Shown: piece after piece, positions 43,277 to 51,986 of the stretch
How positions within the stretch are numbered: position 1 is the stretch's first letter
Layout of the letters: the number at the start of each line of letters is the position of its first letter
Source of the DNA: UBA8437 sp964646205
Lineage (GTDB): Bacteria; Planctomycetota; Planctomycetia; Planctomycetales; Planctomycetaceae
Assembly (NCBI GenBank): GCA_964646205.1
Contig: CAZYAZ010000004.1
Coordinates: forward strand, 1-64,000
Direction: 5' to 3'
DNA length: 64,000 nt
Made by a program: the position numbers and the translations under genes
The notes under the pieces: model-generated
What the model saw: the letters and a program-made list of their open reading frames with translations, nothing else
Told to the model about the DNA's origin: nothing
Databases searched by the model: none

Positions 43277-46200
43277 ATGAAGACTTCGAAACTCTCCTCA
43301 GTGTGTCAATTCACAGCCGTCTTATTGGCGCTGATTGTGGTTGTGGCCGACACGGCTCCGACGCAGGCTCAGCGAAGTCGACGTGGTCGAGGTGGGGACA
43401 GCCTGCTCGACCTGGCTCGGGACCGGGATCTTCGTGAAGAATTGAAGCTGACCGATGAGCAGGCCGATTCGATCGAAAAGATCCGGTCGGGGTCTCGGAC
43501 CACTGTCTTCGCGAAGTACCGCGAGTTTGGAGAGCGGATCGAGGCGGCCAAGGACGATGCCGCGAAAGCCAAGATTGAAGCCGAACGACGAGAATATCTT
43601 GACGGGCAACGCAAGGCCTCCGAGGCCGAGTTGGCCAAGGTGATCTCGGCCGAGCAACTGCGTGGCTTGAGACTCAGCCAGTTGAAACGCCGTGGGGTCC
43701 GCGGCGTGAGTGCGGAGTGGGTGACGGTCGAGTTGAAATTGACCGACGAGCAAAAGACGAAACTGAAGACGACGATTTCCGGACATGATCAGCAGAGGCA
43801 GTCGCTGGACGAAGCGCGTCGGGAATTGTTCCGCAACCGCGAGTTGTCTCGCGAAGAACGCGACGAGAAATCCAAGGCTCTCCAGGCCCAGGGGGAAGCA
43901 CTCGGGAAACAGCGGGATCAGGCGATCCTGGGTATGTTGAGTGCGACGCAGAAGACCAGCTTCCAGGCCCTGGCCGGGTTGTCGGACGCCGGGGATGACA
44001 AGTCGGATAAGCCCGTAGCGACGACCCCGCAACCGGCCTCGGCTACCAAGTCGGCCACTGCAACTGCTCCGGCCACCGGGGGGACTCCCCAGCGTGGTGC
44101 GGCGGTTGTTGGTGCGGACGGCAAACCGGTTGCCGGAAGTGTTGTGGCCTCGTTTGGATCTGCCGTGGACGCCACGGGGGCCAAGCCAGCCAAGTCGCTG
44201 CAGTTCAACTTTGTCCAGGCGCCGTGGTCGGACGTGCTGAAGATGTTTTCGGCCGCCGCCGGCCTGACGTGGGATCAAGAGACGGTTCCTCCCGGAACGT
44301 TCACCTATTTCGACGACAAGGACTACACCCCGACGGAAGCTCTCAACGTGCTCAACGGAGCCTTGCTGCAGAAGGGGTTCATCCTGCTTCGCCGCGATCG
44401 CTTCGCGGTTGTCGTGAATGTCGACAACCCGGTGCCGCCGAACCTGATTCCGACGGTTCCCGTTGCCGAGTTGGCCAAACAGGCCAGCAACGAACTGGTC
44501 CGGGTCGTGATGCCCTTGGAAGGTAAGGACGCTGCGAAGGCGGCCACCGAGGTGGCGTATCTTCTCGGTCCGCAAGGAAAGGCCGTCGCACTGTCTGTTG
44601 CCAACTCGTTGATTGTCACCGGCTTGGCCAAGAACGCCATGGAGATTTACACGGTCCTCAAGGGTTACATTCCCGAGGAAGAGAAAGATCTGACTTACGA
44701 GGCCTTCGTTCTGGAGCACGTTTCAGCGTTGGCCGCCGAGAAGATGGTCCGCGATCTCTTCGGCCTGCAGGCCAGGGGAGTTGGAAATGTCAGTGAGGCT
44801 GCTCGTCCTTCCAGCAGCAGTCGTGGCAGCAGTCGTGGTGGCAGCAGTCGTGGTGGCAGCAGCCGCGGTGGATCTGATCCTCGCAGCCGGTTCGCAGCCG
44901 CCATGGCGTCACGCGGTGGCAGCAGCCGTGGTGGTTCGAGTGGCGATTCTCGCAGACAGTCCGGGTCGGGCGCAGCCTCCTCGGGTGGAAGCGTCTCGCT
45001 GACAGTTGATGAACGCACCAACATGGTGCTGGCCATGGCCCCGCCGGCCAAGATGGAAGTGATTCGCAAGGCCATCGAGACCATCGATGTGGCCGCTGGT
45101 GCTGAGCCGAACAAGTTTGCCGGCCAGGCGGCCAACAACGAGCCGTTCCTGGAGGTCTACAAGGTCAGCTCGGCCGATACGATGGAAGTGACCAAGACAC
45201 TCAACGTGCTGTACCCGGGCGCCGTGGTCAACGAGGACGGGCGATTCCGCACGATCCACGTGATGGCGAGCAGGGATGGGCACGATGAGATCGCGCGGAT
45301 GATCCGCAAGTTGGACGGACAGGGTGGCAACCAAACCACCGCGATCATTCCCATTCGACAGGATCCGGTCACCCTGACCGCCACCCTGCAGGGACTCTAC
45401 GCCAAGGACATCGAGAACGCTCCATCGGTGATTGCCAATCCAGGTTACCTGGTCGTCCGTGGCAATCCCGACCAGATCACTGAAATCAAGCAGATGGTGA
45501 CCCAGCTCGACAGCGCGGTTGCGGCCCCGCTGACGACCGGTGGTGGTCCGATTCGCAGCATCCCGCTGGGAGGCCGCGATGTGAACTCGCTATTGAGAAT
45601 GCTTCAGTCGGTGACGCCCAATCCCATTCGAATCAGTACGCCGGACAGTGAACGCAGTCCGATTCGCGATCGACGGGTTCCCTCGGCCGATGATCCCAGG
45701 GTGCGTCCGGCCCCGCCTGCTGGTGGCACCGGTGGTGGGGCGGCTGGAGCCGATCGGGGTGCTGCCAACTTCAGTGTTCCGCCGGTCAAACAGGATGGCG
45801 ATGGGGCTGGAAGTGGAGCCGCTGAAACTCCCGAGTCTCCCGCGGTTGACGAGGCCCAGCGGCATCGTCGATTGGCCGTGTTTGTCTACCAGAACCTCGA
45901 TGCAAACAAGGATGGCCAGTTGACCGAAGAGGAATGGTCCAGCAGCAAACGGACCCGTTCGCTGTTTGAAACTCGCAAAGTGTCGTTGAAGTTGCCGGCT
46001 GACCGGGCCGCTTTCATCAAGGCGTTTGCCCAGTTGGCTCCTCCGGAAGAGGCCGAAGCGGCGGCTGACGACAAGCCGGCGGCGTCGACGGAAGTGGCTC
46101 AGGACACTGCGGCCAAGCCGCCGCTGCGACCGGCTGCCCAGCAGCAGCCCGAGCCGGCGAAAACTGGTGACTCCAAGTTGCCCGAGATCGTCATCGAGAT

Positions 46201-47338
46201 TCGGGATGGCAACCTGGTGCTGCTTTCCGAAGATGAAGAAGCACTGGACCAGCTCGAAGCGCGGTTGCAGTCGCTGATGTCCCACATGACGCCCAAGACG
46301 ACCTGGACGATCTTCTACTTGCGGTCGGCCGACGCGACGGAGGCCGCCATGATGATCGAGAGACTGTTTCCTCAGAGTTCGGTGTCGGCCACGGCCAGTG
46401 ATTCCGGTGGAAGTCTCTTCGGAGAACTCACCGGAGGCATTTCCTCTCTGGGCAGCAGCTTGATGGATATGACCGGGATCAATTCACTCGGGACGGGACC
46501 CACTGCATTGCAGATCATTCCCGAGACCCGGTCCAACGCATTGTTTGTTTCCGGCCCGGCCGACCAGATCGCCGACGTCGAGAGCGTGTTGAAGATTCTT
46601 GACGCTGCCGAACTCCCCGAACAGCTTCGTCAGCGAGCACCTCGCTACATCACGGTGGAACACGCCGATGTCAACGAGGTCGCGCAGATTGTCCGGGACG
46701 TTTACAAGGAAGAACTCACCTCGAGCAGCCGGTCCAGCGGTCGTGGCAATTCGCAGCAGGGTGGCAACCCGTTTGCGATGTTGATGGGCGGTGGCGGTGG
46801 CAGCAGTCGCGGTGGCAGTTCACGCGGCGGCAACAGCAGCAGGGGCGGCGTGAAAATGACGATCGGTGTCGACAGCCGCACCAGTGCCCTGGTGGTGTCG
46901 GCCAGTGACGCTCTGTTCAAGCAGGTCGAGTCTTTGGTCGAGACACTCGACATCGCGGCCAAGGATGCCAAGCGGACCGTGCGAATTGTGACGCTGGAGA
47001 ACACCAACTCGTCAGCGATCCAGCAGGCCGTGTCGGCCTTGTTGCCCAAGGCCAGTGTCAGCACTGGCGGTGGGTCGAGTGGGCCATCCACATTAGGACA
47101 AGGCAGTCGCACCAGCAGCCGCACCAGCAGCCGCGGCGGAAGTAGTGCCGACCAGGCCGCACGTATGCGGGCGTTCATGCAAAGTCGTGGCGGCTCGAGC
47201 CGCGGTGGCTCGACGGGACGTGGCGGCTCACCCTTTGGCGGGTTCGGTGGACGGACGGGCAGTTCTGGACGCGGCGGATCCTCTGGTGGCAGCCGCGGCG
47301 GTTCGAGCCGGGGCGGTTCGAGCCGGGGCGGTCGGTAA
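43277..47338 (+). CDS. Multi-N1-domain, secretin-pore-less periplasmic protein with Spy-like, EF-hand and RGG modules
   Basis: 1353 aa with a signal peptide (cleavage near TQAQ). Residues about 40-235 are two Spy-like helical modules (LREELKLTDEQ and TVELKLTDEQ). Residues about 305-380 resemble a secretin N0/STN domain (LQFNFVQAPWSDVLKMF). About eight N1/NolW-type modules follow; examples start at FVLEHVSALAAEKMVRDLF and VYKVSSADTMEVTKTLNVLY, and end in segments such as ALFVSGPADQIADVESVLKI. SRGG tracts interrupt at least two modules, an EF-hand (NLDANKDGQLTEEEW) interrupts another, and the last module is cut short by a terminal SRGG tract. No secretin pore domain is seen. The stop is 6 nt from gspE, so it belongs to the T2SS operon. 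Function unknown. Confidence 0.85.
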   Translation: MKTSKLSSVCQFTAVLLALIVVVADTAPTQAQRSRRGRGGDSLLDLARDRDLREELKLTDEQADSIEKIRSGSRTTVFAKYREFGERIEAAKDDAAKAKIEAERREYLDGQRKASEAELAKVISAEQLRGLRLSQLKRRGVRGVSAEWVTVELKLTDEQKTKLKTTISGHDQQRQSLDEARRELFRNRELSREERDEKSKALQAQGEALGKQRDQAILGMLSATQKTSFQALAGLSDAGDDKSDKPVATTPQPASATKSATATAPATGGTPQRGAAVVGADGKPVAGSVVASFGSAVDATGAKPAKSLQFNFVQAPWSDVLKMFSAAAGLTWDQETVPPGTFTYFDDKDYTPTEALNVLNGALLQKGFILLRRDRFAVVVNVDNPVPPNLIPTVPVAELAKQASNELVRVVMPLEGKDAAKAATEVAYLLGPQGKAVALSVANSLIVTGLAKNAMEIYTVLKGYIPEEEKDLTYEAFVLEHVSALAAEKMVRDLFGLQARGVGNVSEAARPSSSSRGSSRGGSSRGGSSRGGSDPRSRFAAAMASRGGSSRGGSSGDSRRQSGSGAASSGGSVSLTVDERTNMVLAMAPPAKMEVIRKAIETIDVAAGAEPNKFAGQAANNEPFLEVYKVSSADTMEVTKTLNVLYPGAVVNEDGRFRTIHVMASRDGHDEIARMIRKLDGQGGNQTTAIIPIRQDPVTLTATLQGLYAKDIENAPSVIANPGYLVVRGNPDQITEIKQMVTQLDSAVAAPLTTGGGPIRSIPLGGRDVNSLLRMLQSVTPNPIRISTPDSERSPIRDRRVPSADDPRVRPAPPAGGTGGGAAGADRGAANFSVPPVKQDGDGAGSGAAETPESPAVDEAQRHRRLAVFVYQNLDANKDGQLTEEEWSSSKRTRSLFETRKVSLKLPADRAAFIKAFAQLAPPEEAEAAADDKPAASTEVAQDTAAKPPLRPAAQQQPEPAKTGDSKLPEIVIEIRDGNLVLLSEDEEALDQLEARLQSLMSHMTPKTTWTIFYLRSADATEAAMMIERLFPQSSVSATASDSGGSLFGELTGGISSLGSSLMDMTGINSLGTGPTALQIIPETRSNALFVSGPADQIADVESVLKILDAAELPEQLRQRAPRYITVEHADVNEVAQIVRDVYKEELTSSSRSSGRGNSQQGGNPFAMLMGGGGGSSRGGSSRGGNSSRGGVKMTIGVDSRTSALVVSASDALFKQVESLVETLDIAAKDAKRTVRIVTLENTNSSAIQQAVSALLPKASVSTGGGSSGPSTLGQGSRTSSRTSSRGGSSADQAARMRAFMQSRGGSSRGGSTGRGGSPFGGFGGRTGSSGRGGSSGGSRGGSSRGGSSRGGR
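44810..44871 (+). repeat. 15-bp tandem repeat encoding GSSRG units
   Basis: Copies of GGCAGCAGTCGTGGT with single-base variation follow each other inside the 1353-aa gene, encoding SRGGS units. Such DNA can expand or contract by slippage, so the tract length may differ between strains. Confidence 0.8.
47104..47337 (+). repeat. Imperfect SRGG/RGG-coding tract at gene end
   Basis: Degenerate units coding for SRTSSRGGSS, SRGGSSRGGS and later SRGGSSRGGS fill most of the last 75 codons of the 1353-aa protein. A short helical interlude at 47150-47185 (AARMRAFMQSRGG) resembles cassettes in the EF-hand protein at 42.1 kb. Confidence 0.75.
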
Positions 47339-47344
47339 ACGGTC

Positions 47345-49027
47345 ATGGATATTGAATCCGTATTGCAACAACGCGGGCTGGTCACTGAAGACCAGTGGCG
47401 CGATGCCCGAACGCAGGCTGGTGGCCGCCGGATCGACAGCGTGTTGGTCGAGATGGGGCTGCTGACCGAGGAACAGGCCCTGGAAGCGTTCGCCGATGAA
47501 CTCGGGATGGAGTTCATCGATTTGGGCGACTTCGAGGTCGACACGGAGCTCGTTGGGCAATTTCCGACTGCGGCCATCTTCCGTCATGAAGTGCTTCCGC
47601 TTGATCGGGACAATGGCAGCGTACGGGTTGCTACCAGTGATCCCTTTGACCTGGAAGCGCTGAGTGAACTCTCCAGCCTCTCGGGGCTCGAACTCGATCC
47701 TGTCCTCGCCCGACACGATGATATCGCCGAGTTGATCAAGGCGCACCTGGGTGTTGGTGGCGACACGATCACCGAACTCGTGGCCCGGCAGGCCGATGAC
47801 GGTGTCGAACTGCTGGAGGAGATTGATGACATCGATGGCGACCTGGCCGACGAGGCCCAGGCGGCGTCGGTCATCCGCCTGGTCAACGAGGTGTTGATCG
47901 AAGCACTGGAACTGAACACGACCGACGTGCACATCGAGCCGCAGGAACATGGACTGCAGGTTCGCTATCGCATCGATGGGATGCTCAGGCCCCAGCCGGT
48001 GCCTCCCGAAATCAACCAGTTCTACTCGTCGATCGTCACACGGTTGAAGATCATGTCGCGGCTCAATATTGCCGAGCGGCGATTGCCCCAGGATGGCCGG
48101 ATCAAGCTGAGAATCCGTGGCCGCGAGATCGATGTTCGGGTCTCGATAATCCCGATGATCCACGGTGAAGCGGTTGTTTTGAGATTGCTCGACAAGGGCC
48201 GTATGGTCTTTGACCTGGTCAACGTCGGGTTGCCCGAGGAGATCATCACGGTCTTCAATGAACTGATCGAATTGCCTCACGGCATCATCCTGGTCACAGG
48301 ACCCACTGGCTGTGGCAAGACGACCACGCTGTACAGTTGCCTCAACGAACTGAAATCGAATACCACGAAGATCATCACAGTTGAGGATCCTGTCGAGTAC
48401 CAGACCGAGGGGATCAACCAGATCCAGGTCCATTCCAAGATCGGCCTGACATTTGCCCACGGGCTGCGTAGTATCCTGCGGCATGACCCTGACGTGATTC
48501 TGGTCGGCGAAATTCGTGACTCCGAGACAGCCGAGGCAGCGATCCAGGCCTCTCTGACAGGTCACCTGGTCTTCAGTACCCTGCACACCAACGATGCGGC
48601 CAGCGCGTTCACCCGGTTGATTGATATGGGTGTCGAGCCGTTCCTGGCGTCGAGCACGGTCGAGGGAGTGATGGCTCAACGGCTGGTGCGGCGTTTGTGC
48701 GAGGAGTGCCGCGAACCGTACACGCCGGAGGAGTCGGAAATGCCGGCCGATTTCCCCCGACCTTTGCCCGAGGTGCTCTATCGGCCGGTCGGTTGTCGGA
48801 CCTGTCGCGAGACGGGTTTCTCTGGTCGAACCGGAATCTTTGAATTGCTGCGGACCGATGAAGGAGTCCGCGAATTGTGTGTTGAGCGAGCCAGTTCGAA
48901 TCGGATCCGAAAACACGGACTGGAGAACGGAATGACGACCCTGCGGCAATCTGGTTGGGAAAAAGTTGCTGCAGGGATCACGGATGTCGAGGAAATTGCG
49001 AGGATTACCAAGGGGGATCTGGTCTGA
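47345..49027 (+). CDS. gspE: Type II secretion ATPase GspE
   Basis: 560 aa. N-terminal MshEN-like region (about 1-150), then the ATPase: Walker A GPTGCGKTT with K325, Asp box TVEDPVEYQTEGINQ, Walker B LRHDPDVILVGEIRD, and the His box LTGHLVFSTLHTNDA. A four-Cys metal site follows in LCEEC and GCRTCRETGF. It hydrolyses ATP at the inner membrane to drive pseudopilus assembly with GspF and GspL. The start is 6 nt after the N1-module gene, so the two are coupled. The paralogous PilB family shares the fold, but the pseudopilin genes and secretin downstream favour T2SS. Confidence 0.96.
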   Translation: MDIESVLQQRGLVTEDQWRDARTQAGGRRIDSVLVEMGLLTEEQALEAFADELGMEFIDLGDFEVDTELVGQFPTAAIFRHEVLPLDRDNGSVRVATSDPFDLEALSELSSLSGLELDPVLARHDDIAELIKAHLGVGGDTITELVARQADDGVELLEEIDDIDGDLADEAQAASVIRLVNEVLIEALELNTTDVHIEPQEHGLQVRYRIDGMLRPQPVPPEINQFYSSIVTRLKIMSRLNIAERRLPQDGRIKLRIRGREIDVRVSIIPMIHGEAVVLRLLDKGRMVFDLVNVGLPEEIITVFNELIELPHGIILVTGPTGCGKTTTLYSCLNELKSNTTKIITVEDPVEYQTEGINQIQVHSKIGLTFAHGLRSILRHDPDVILVGEIRDSETAEAAIQASLTGHLVFSTLHTNDAASAFTRLIDMGVEPFLASSTVEGVMAQRLVRRLCEECREPYTPEESEMPADFPRPLPEVLYRPVGCRTCRETGFSGRTGIFELLRTDEGVRELCVERASSNRIRKHGLENGMTTLRQSGWEKVAAGITDVEEIARITKGDLV

Positions 49028-49103
49028 CGACCAGTGTTGGATTGCTACAGAAGCTTCCTTCCCCAAGCCCATCCTGGGACACGTTTCCATACCTCTGACA
49101 CAT

Positions 49104-49127
49104 TCCGCAGGCAGGATCGCCTGCGGA
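49104..49127 (+). promoter_or_regulatory. Hairpin covering the gspF leader
   Basis: A perfect 9-bp stem, TCCGCAGGC (49104-49112) with GCCTGCGGA (49119-49127), and a 6-nt loop, lies 13 nt upstream of the gspF ATG inside the operon. No T run follows, so it is not an intrinsic terminator. It covers the nearest GGAG, which is at 49125-49128, and could limit GspF translation. The role is inferred. Confidence 0.6.
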
Positions 49128-49140
49128 GCCGAGTGCTCCG

Positions 49141-50361
49141 ATGCCGGAATTCCAGTACATCGCCCGAGAACTGACCGGTCGCGAAGTGACCGGCGTGCTG
49201 ACCGCGGCCACCCAGGCCGAGGCAGCCAATTCGCTGTCGGGTCGCAGCCTGTTTCCGTTGTCGATTGCCCTGGCCGAGGATGAGCAGCGGCAACAGAAGT
49301 ACGCCGGCCGGAAGGTCAAGCCCCGGTTGCTGGCAACCTTCTTCAGTCAACTGGCCGATCTGCTGCGTTCCGGTGTCCCGTTGTTGAGATCACTCGATTT
49401 GCTCGATCGGCAGACCAAGGTCGGGGCGCTGAAACTGGTACTCAATGATGTGCGGGACCAGGTTGCCGACGGAACCCCGTTGGCCGCCTCGCTGGGGCGA
49501 CACCCCCGTGCGTTCAATGCGCTGGTGGTCAGCATGGTCCGTGCCGGAGAGGAGGGCGGATTCCTTGAAGACGTTCTCAAACGGATCGCGATTTTCACCG
49601 ACCACCAGGAGGACCTCAAGGGGCGGGTGCTTGGTGCGATCGCCTACCCTGCTTTCCTGGTGGTGACCGGGTTCACCGTGGTCACGGTGATGATCGTTTG
49701 GTTCGTTCCGAAATTCGAGCCGATTTTTGATCGGTTGAGCAAGCAGGGTGAATTGCCCTGGGCGACGACCACGCTGTTGGGCATCAGCGGATTCCTGCAA
49801 ACTCCTCTCCTGGGAGGCGTGTTGCAGGTTTGGATGCTGTTGGTGGGGGGGGTGTTGCTTGCCGTCTTCGGATTCGTAGCCTGGGCGCGGACCGATACGG
49901 GACGCTGGGTGACTGACCGATTGAGATTGAAACTGGGCGTGATGCGCAGCCTGGCGACGGCCCGGTTCTGCCGGATCCTCGGCACGTTGCTGCACAACGG
50001 TGTCCCGATTCTCAATTCACTCCGTATTGCCAAGGATGCATCGGGCAACATGGTTCTGGCCGGAGCGATCAACACCGCGGCCGACAGCGTCCAGGAAGGA
50101 AAAACCCTGGCTGGCCCGCTGGGGACCAGCGGAGAATTCTCGGACGAAATCGTCGAGATGATTGCCGTGGGCGAGGAGTCCAACAACCTGGAACAGGTGC
50201 TGATCAATATTTCTGACAACCTGGAACGGCGAACATATCGCCAACTGGAACTGGGAGTCCGGTTCCTGGAACCACTGATGCTGATGGTGATTGCGGGCGT
50301 GATCCTGTTCGTTGTTGCCGCGTTGTTGCTGCCGGTCTTCCAGAGTGCGGGGACCATCTAG
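49141..50361 (+). CDS. gspF: Type II secretion inner-membrane platform GspF
   Basis: 406 aa, the usual length. Two T2SSF domains: PRLLATFFSQLADLLRSGVPLLRS (about 61-84) and ATARFCRILGTLLHNGVPILNS (about 275-296) are the repeated signature. Hydrophobic segments (LGAIAYPAFLVVTGFTVVTV, LQVWMLLVGGVLLAVFGFV, LMLMVIAGVILFVVAALLLP) make three to four membrane helices. It is the platform that GspE turns or pushes to add pseudopilins. Between gspE and gspG in the order usual for T2SS. A hairpin lies in its leader. Confidence 0.95.
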   Translation: MPEFQYIARELTGREVTGVLTAATQAEAANSLSGRSLFPLSIALAEDEQRQQKYAGRKVKPRLLATFFSQLADLLRSGVPLLRSLDLLDRQTKVGALKLVLNDVRDQVADGTPLAASLGRHPRAFNALVVSMVRAGEEGGFLEDVLKRIAIFTDHQEDLKGRVLGAIAYPAFLVVTGFTVVTVMIVWFVPKFEPIFDRLSKQGELPWATTTLLGISGFLQTPLLGGVLQVWMLLVGGVLLAVFGFVAWARTDTGRWVTDRLRLKLGVMRSLATARFCRILGTLLHNGVPILNSLRIAKDASGNMVLAGAINTAADSVQEGKTLAGPLGTSGEFSDEIVEMIAVGEESNNLEQVLINISDNLERRTYRQLELGVRFLEPLMLMVIAGVILFVVAALLLPVFQSAGTI

Positions 50362-50448
50362 ACGATGTGACGACAGTCGTCGCCTCTTCATCATCACGAG
50401 ATTCAAACACCAAGGCCCTTGCGGCGAACACAGAGGGAGAAACAAGCC

Positions 50449-50864
50449 ATGACATTCTCAAGAACTCAAAACACTCGGCGGCGAAGCCACGGTTTCACAT
50501 TGCTGGAAGTTTTGTTGGTGCTGGCGATCCTGATCGCGATTGCAGCGATGGTGGTGCCCAACATCGTCGGCGCTGCTGACGAAGCGAACAAGGACACGAC
50601 CCGGCTCAACATCAACGCCTTCGAACAGGCGGCCCAGATGTACAAGATCAAGAACAAGGTCTGGCCCGAAGGCGGGACCGAGGATGTCGTGATGCTGTTG
50701 ATGATGACCGAGGACGACAGGGGGAATCCTTGTGCACCGTTCCTGGAGAAGATTCCTGTCGATGCCTGGGGTGAACCGTTGCAGTACGAGTACCCGGCGG
50801 ACAACACGGGCAACACGGCCAAGCCGCTGATCTTCTCGTTTGGTCCCGATCGTGACGAGGGTGG
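50449..50864 (+). CDS. gspG: Major pseudopilin GspG (3' end in gap)
   Basis: At least 138 aa from ATG 50449 (AGGGAGA upstream), running into the 100-N gap. The prepilin cleavage site is RRSHG|FTLLE, with E at +5, followed by the hydrophobic helix LLVLAILIAIAAMVVPNIVG. DAWGEPLQYEYPAD and FSFGPDRDEGG are the GspG C-terminal signature that precedes a calcium-binding loop; about ten residues should follow. It is the main subunit of the pseudopilus. The downstream reading frame after the gap is a different gene (GspH-like), so a single long reading frame across the gap would be an artefact. Confidence 0.93.
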
Positions 50865-50964
50865 NNNNNNNNNNNNNNNNNNNNNNNNNNNNNNNNNNNN
50901 NNNNNNNNNNNNNNNNNNNNNNNNNNNNNNNNNNNNNNNNNNNNNNNNNNNNNNNNNNNNNNNN
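50865..50964. other. Assembly gap (100 N) between gspG and gspH
   Basis: The run has a nominal size. The left edge stops within the GspG C-terminus, the right edge inside the N-terminus of a second pseudopilin. The sequences flanking it do not match each other, unlike the gap at 57927, so real bases are missing. Confidence 0.95.
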
Positions 50965-51567
50965 TCCTGTGGTCGGGGACCGTTGCGCCGTGCGGTGACA
51001 CTGATCGAGGTGCTCCTGGTGCTCTCCATCCTGGTGTCCCTGGCGGCGCTGTCGTATCCGTCGGTCGACAGGATGCTGGATCAACTGGCCATGGACGGGG
51101 CGGTTTCGCCGGTTCGTAACCACCTGGCCGGTACCCGAATCCGGGCACTGGATGCCGGCCTGACCTGGCAATTCCGCATCGAACCGGGTGGCCGCCGCTA
51201 CGTGGCGGTGCCGTACGAGTTCGATGAGATCGATGAAATCGAAGGCGACGACCAGGAGCAGCAGGCTCAACTGGAGTTGTTGCCTCGAGTCTCGGGCCAG
51301 TTGCCCGAGGGCTTTTCGTTCAGCCCGGTCGACGAGATGACAGCCGACGTTGAAGCCCTCGACGAACGGGCCGTTGCCGGGTTGACCGAGTTGACCAAGT
51401 TGCAGGAGACCGTCTGGGCCGCCCCGCTCTTGTTTTACAGCGACGGCACGTCACGGACCGCGTCATTCGATATCGTCGATGAAAAACTTCGCAGTCGTCG
51501 GTTGAGCGTGCGGGCTCTGACCGGCGGGGTCACGACCAGCGATCCGAACCAGGAGGTGCGGCGATGA
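50965..51567 (+). CDS. gspH: GspH-like pseudopilin (5' end in gap)
   Basis: The start is lost in the gap; 200 codons remain in frame from 50965. The prepilin motif appears as RRAVTLIEVLLVLSILVSL: E at +5 is kept, but the usual Gly-Phe at the cleavage point is Ala-Val. The rest holds a beta-sandwich typical of minor pseudopilins (LTWQFRIEPGGRRYVAV, APLLFYSDGTSRTASFDIV), with an acidic stretch (EFDEIDEIEGDDQEQQ). Probably the pseudopilus connector GspH. Its stop overlaps the gspI start (ATGA). Confidence 0.8.
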   Translation, partial: SCGRGPLRRAVTLIEVLLVLSILVSLAALSYPSVDRMLDQLAMDGAVSPVRNHLAGTRIRALDAGLTWQFRIEPGGRRYVAVPYEFDEIDEIEGDDQEQQAQLELLPRVSGQLPEGFSFSPVDEMTADVEALDERAVAGLTELTKLQETVWAAPLLFYSDGTSRTASFDIVDEKLRSRRLSVRALTGGVTTSDPNQEVRR

Positions 51568-51986
51568 CTCGTCGACATGCTGGATTCACGTTGCTGGAGG
51601 TGATCGTCTCGCTGACGATTTTCGTCGGGGCATTTGCCGCGCTCTCCCAACTGTTTTCGCTGGGAAGTCGGGCGGCGATTGAGTCGGCCCTGCAGACCCA
51701 GGGCGCCATCCGGGCCGAGGCCAAGATGGCCGAGATACTGGCCGGTGTGGAATCGTTCGAGGCGACCAGCGAGATGGCCTTCGAAGACGATCCGCTCTGG
51801 AGTTGGAGCCTGGAGGTCAATCCGGGTCCGCACGCGGATGTGTACGAGTTGGTGGTGACGGTGGTGTACCAGAACGGCAGTGGTCCTCCGGGAATGACGT
51901 TTTCCCTGGTTCGGTTTCGACGTGACCCCCAATTGATCCTCGATGAAGCTGCCGCGGCAGCGGCTGCCGAGGAGGAGGGGTCATGA
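51564..51986 (+). CDS. gspI: Minor pseudopilin GspI
   Basis: 140 aa. Prepilin site HAG|FTLLEV with E at +5 and a hydrophobic helix (VSLTIFVGAFAALSQLFSL) carrying the Gly-Ala break often seen in GspI. LWSWSLEVNPGPHADVYELV resembles the GspI C-domain. It starts within gspH's stop and its own stop overlaps gspJ (ATGA). In the T2SS it is at the pseudopilus tip with GspJ and GspK. The C-terminal tail is Ala/Glu-rich. Confidence 0.88.
   Translation: MTRRHAGFTLLEVIVSLTIFVGAFAALSQLFSLGSRAAIESALQTQGAIRAEAKMAEILAGVESFEATSEMAFEDDPLWSWSLEVNPGPHADVYELVVTVVYQNGSGPPGMTFSLVRFRRDPQLILDEAAAAAAAEEEGS

Noticed and set aside
43262..47338. The large protein called as a complete GspD secretin
   Set aside because: No pore domain, VxVTP block or C-terminal secretin signature; those are in the 58.4-kb gene.
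50419..51567. One fused pseudopilin across the first N gap
   Set aside because: The two sides have separate prepilin motifs, so they are two genes; the N run only looks like continuous coding.
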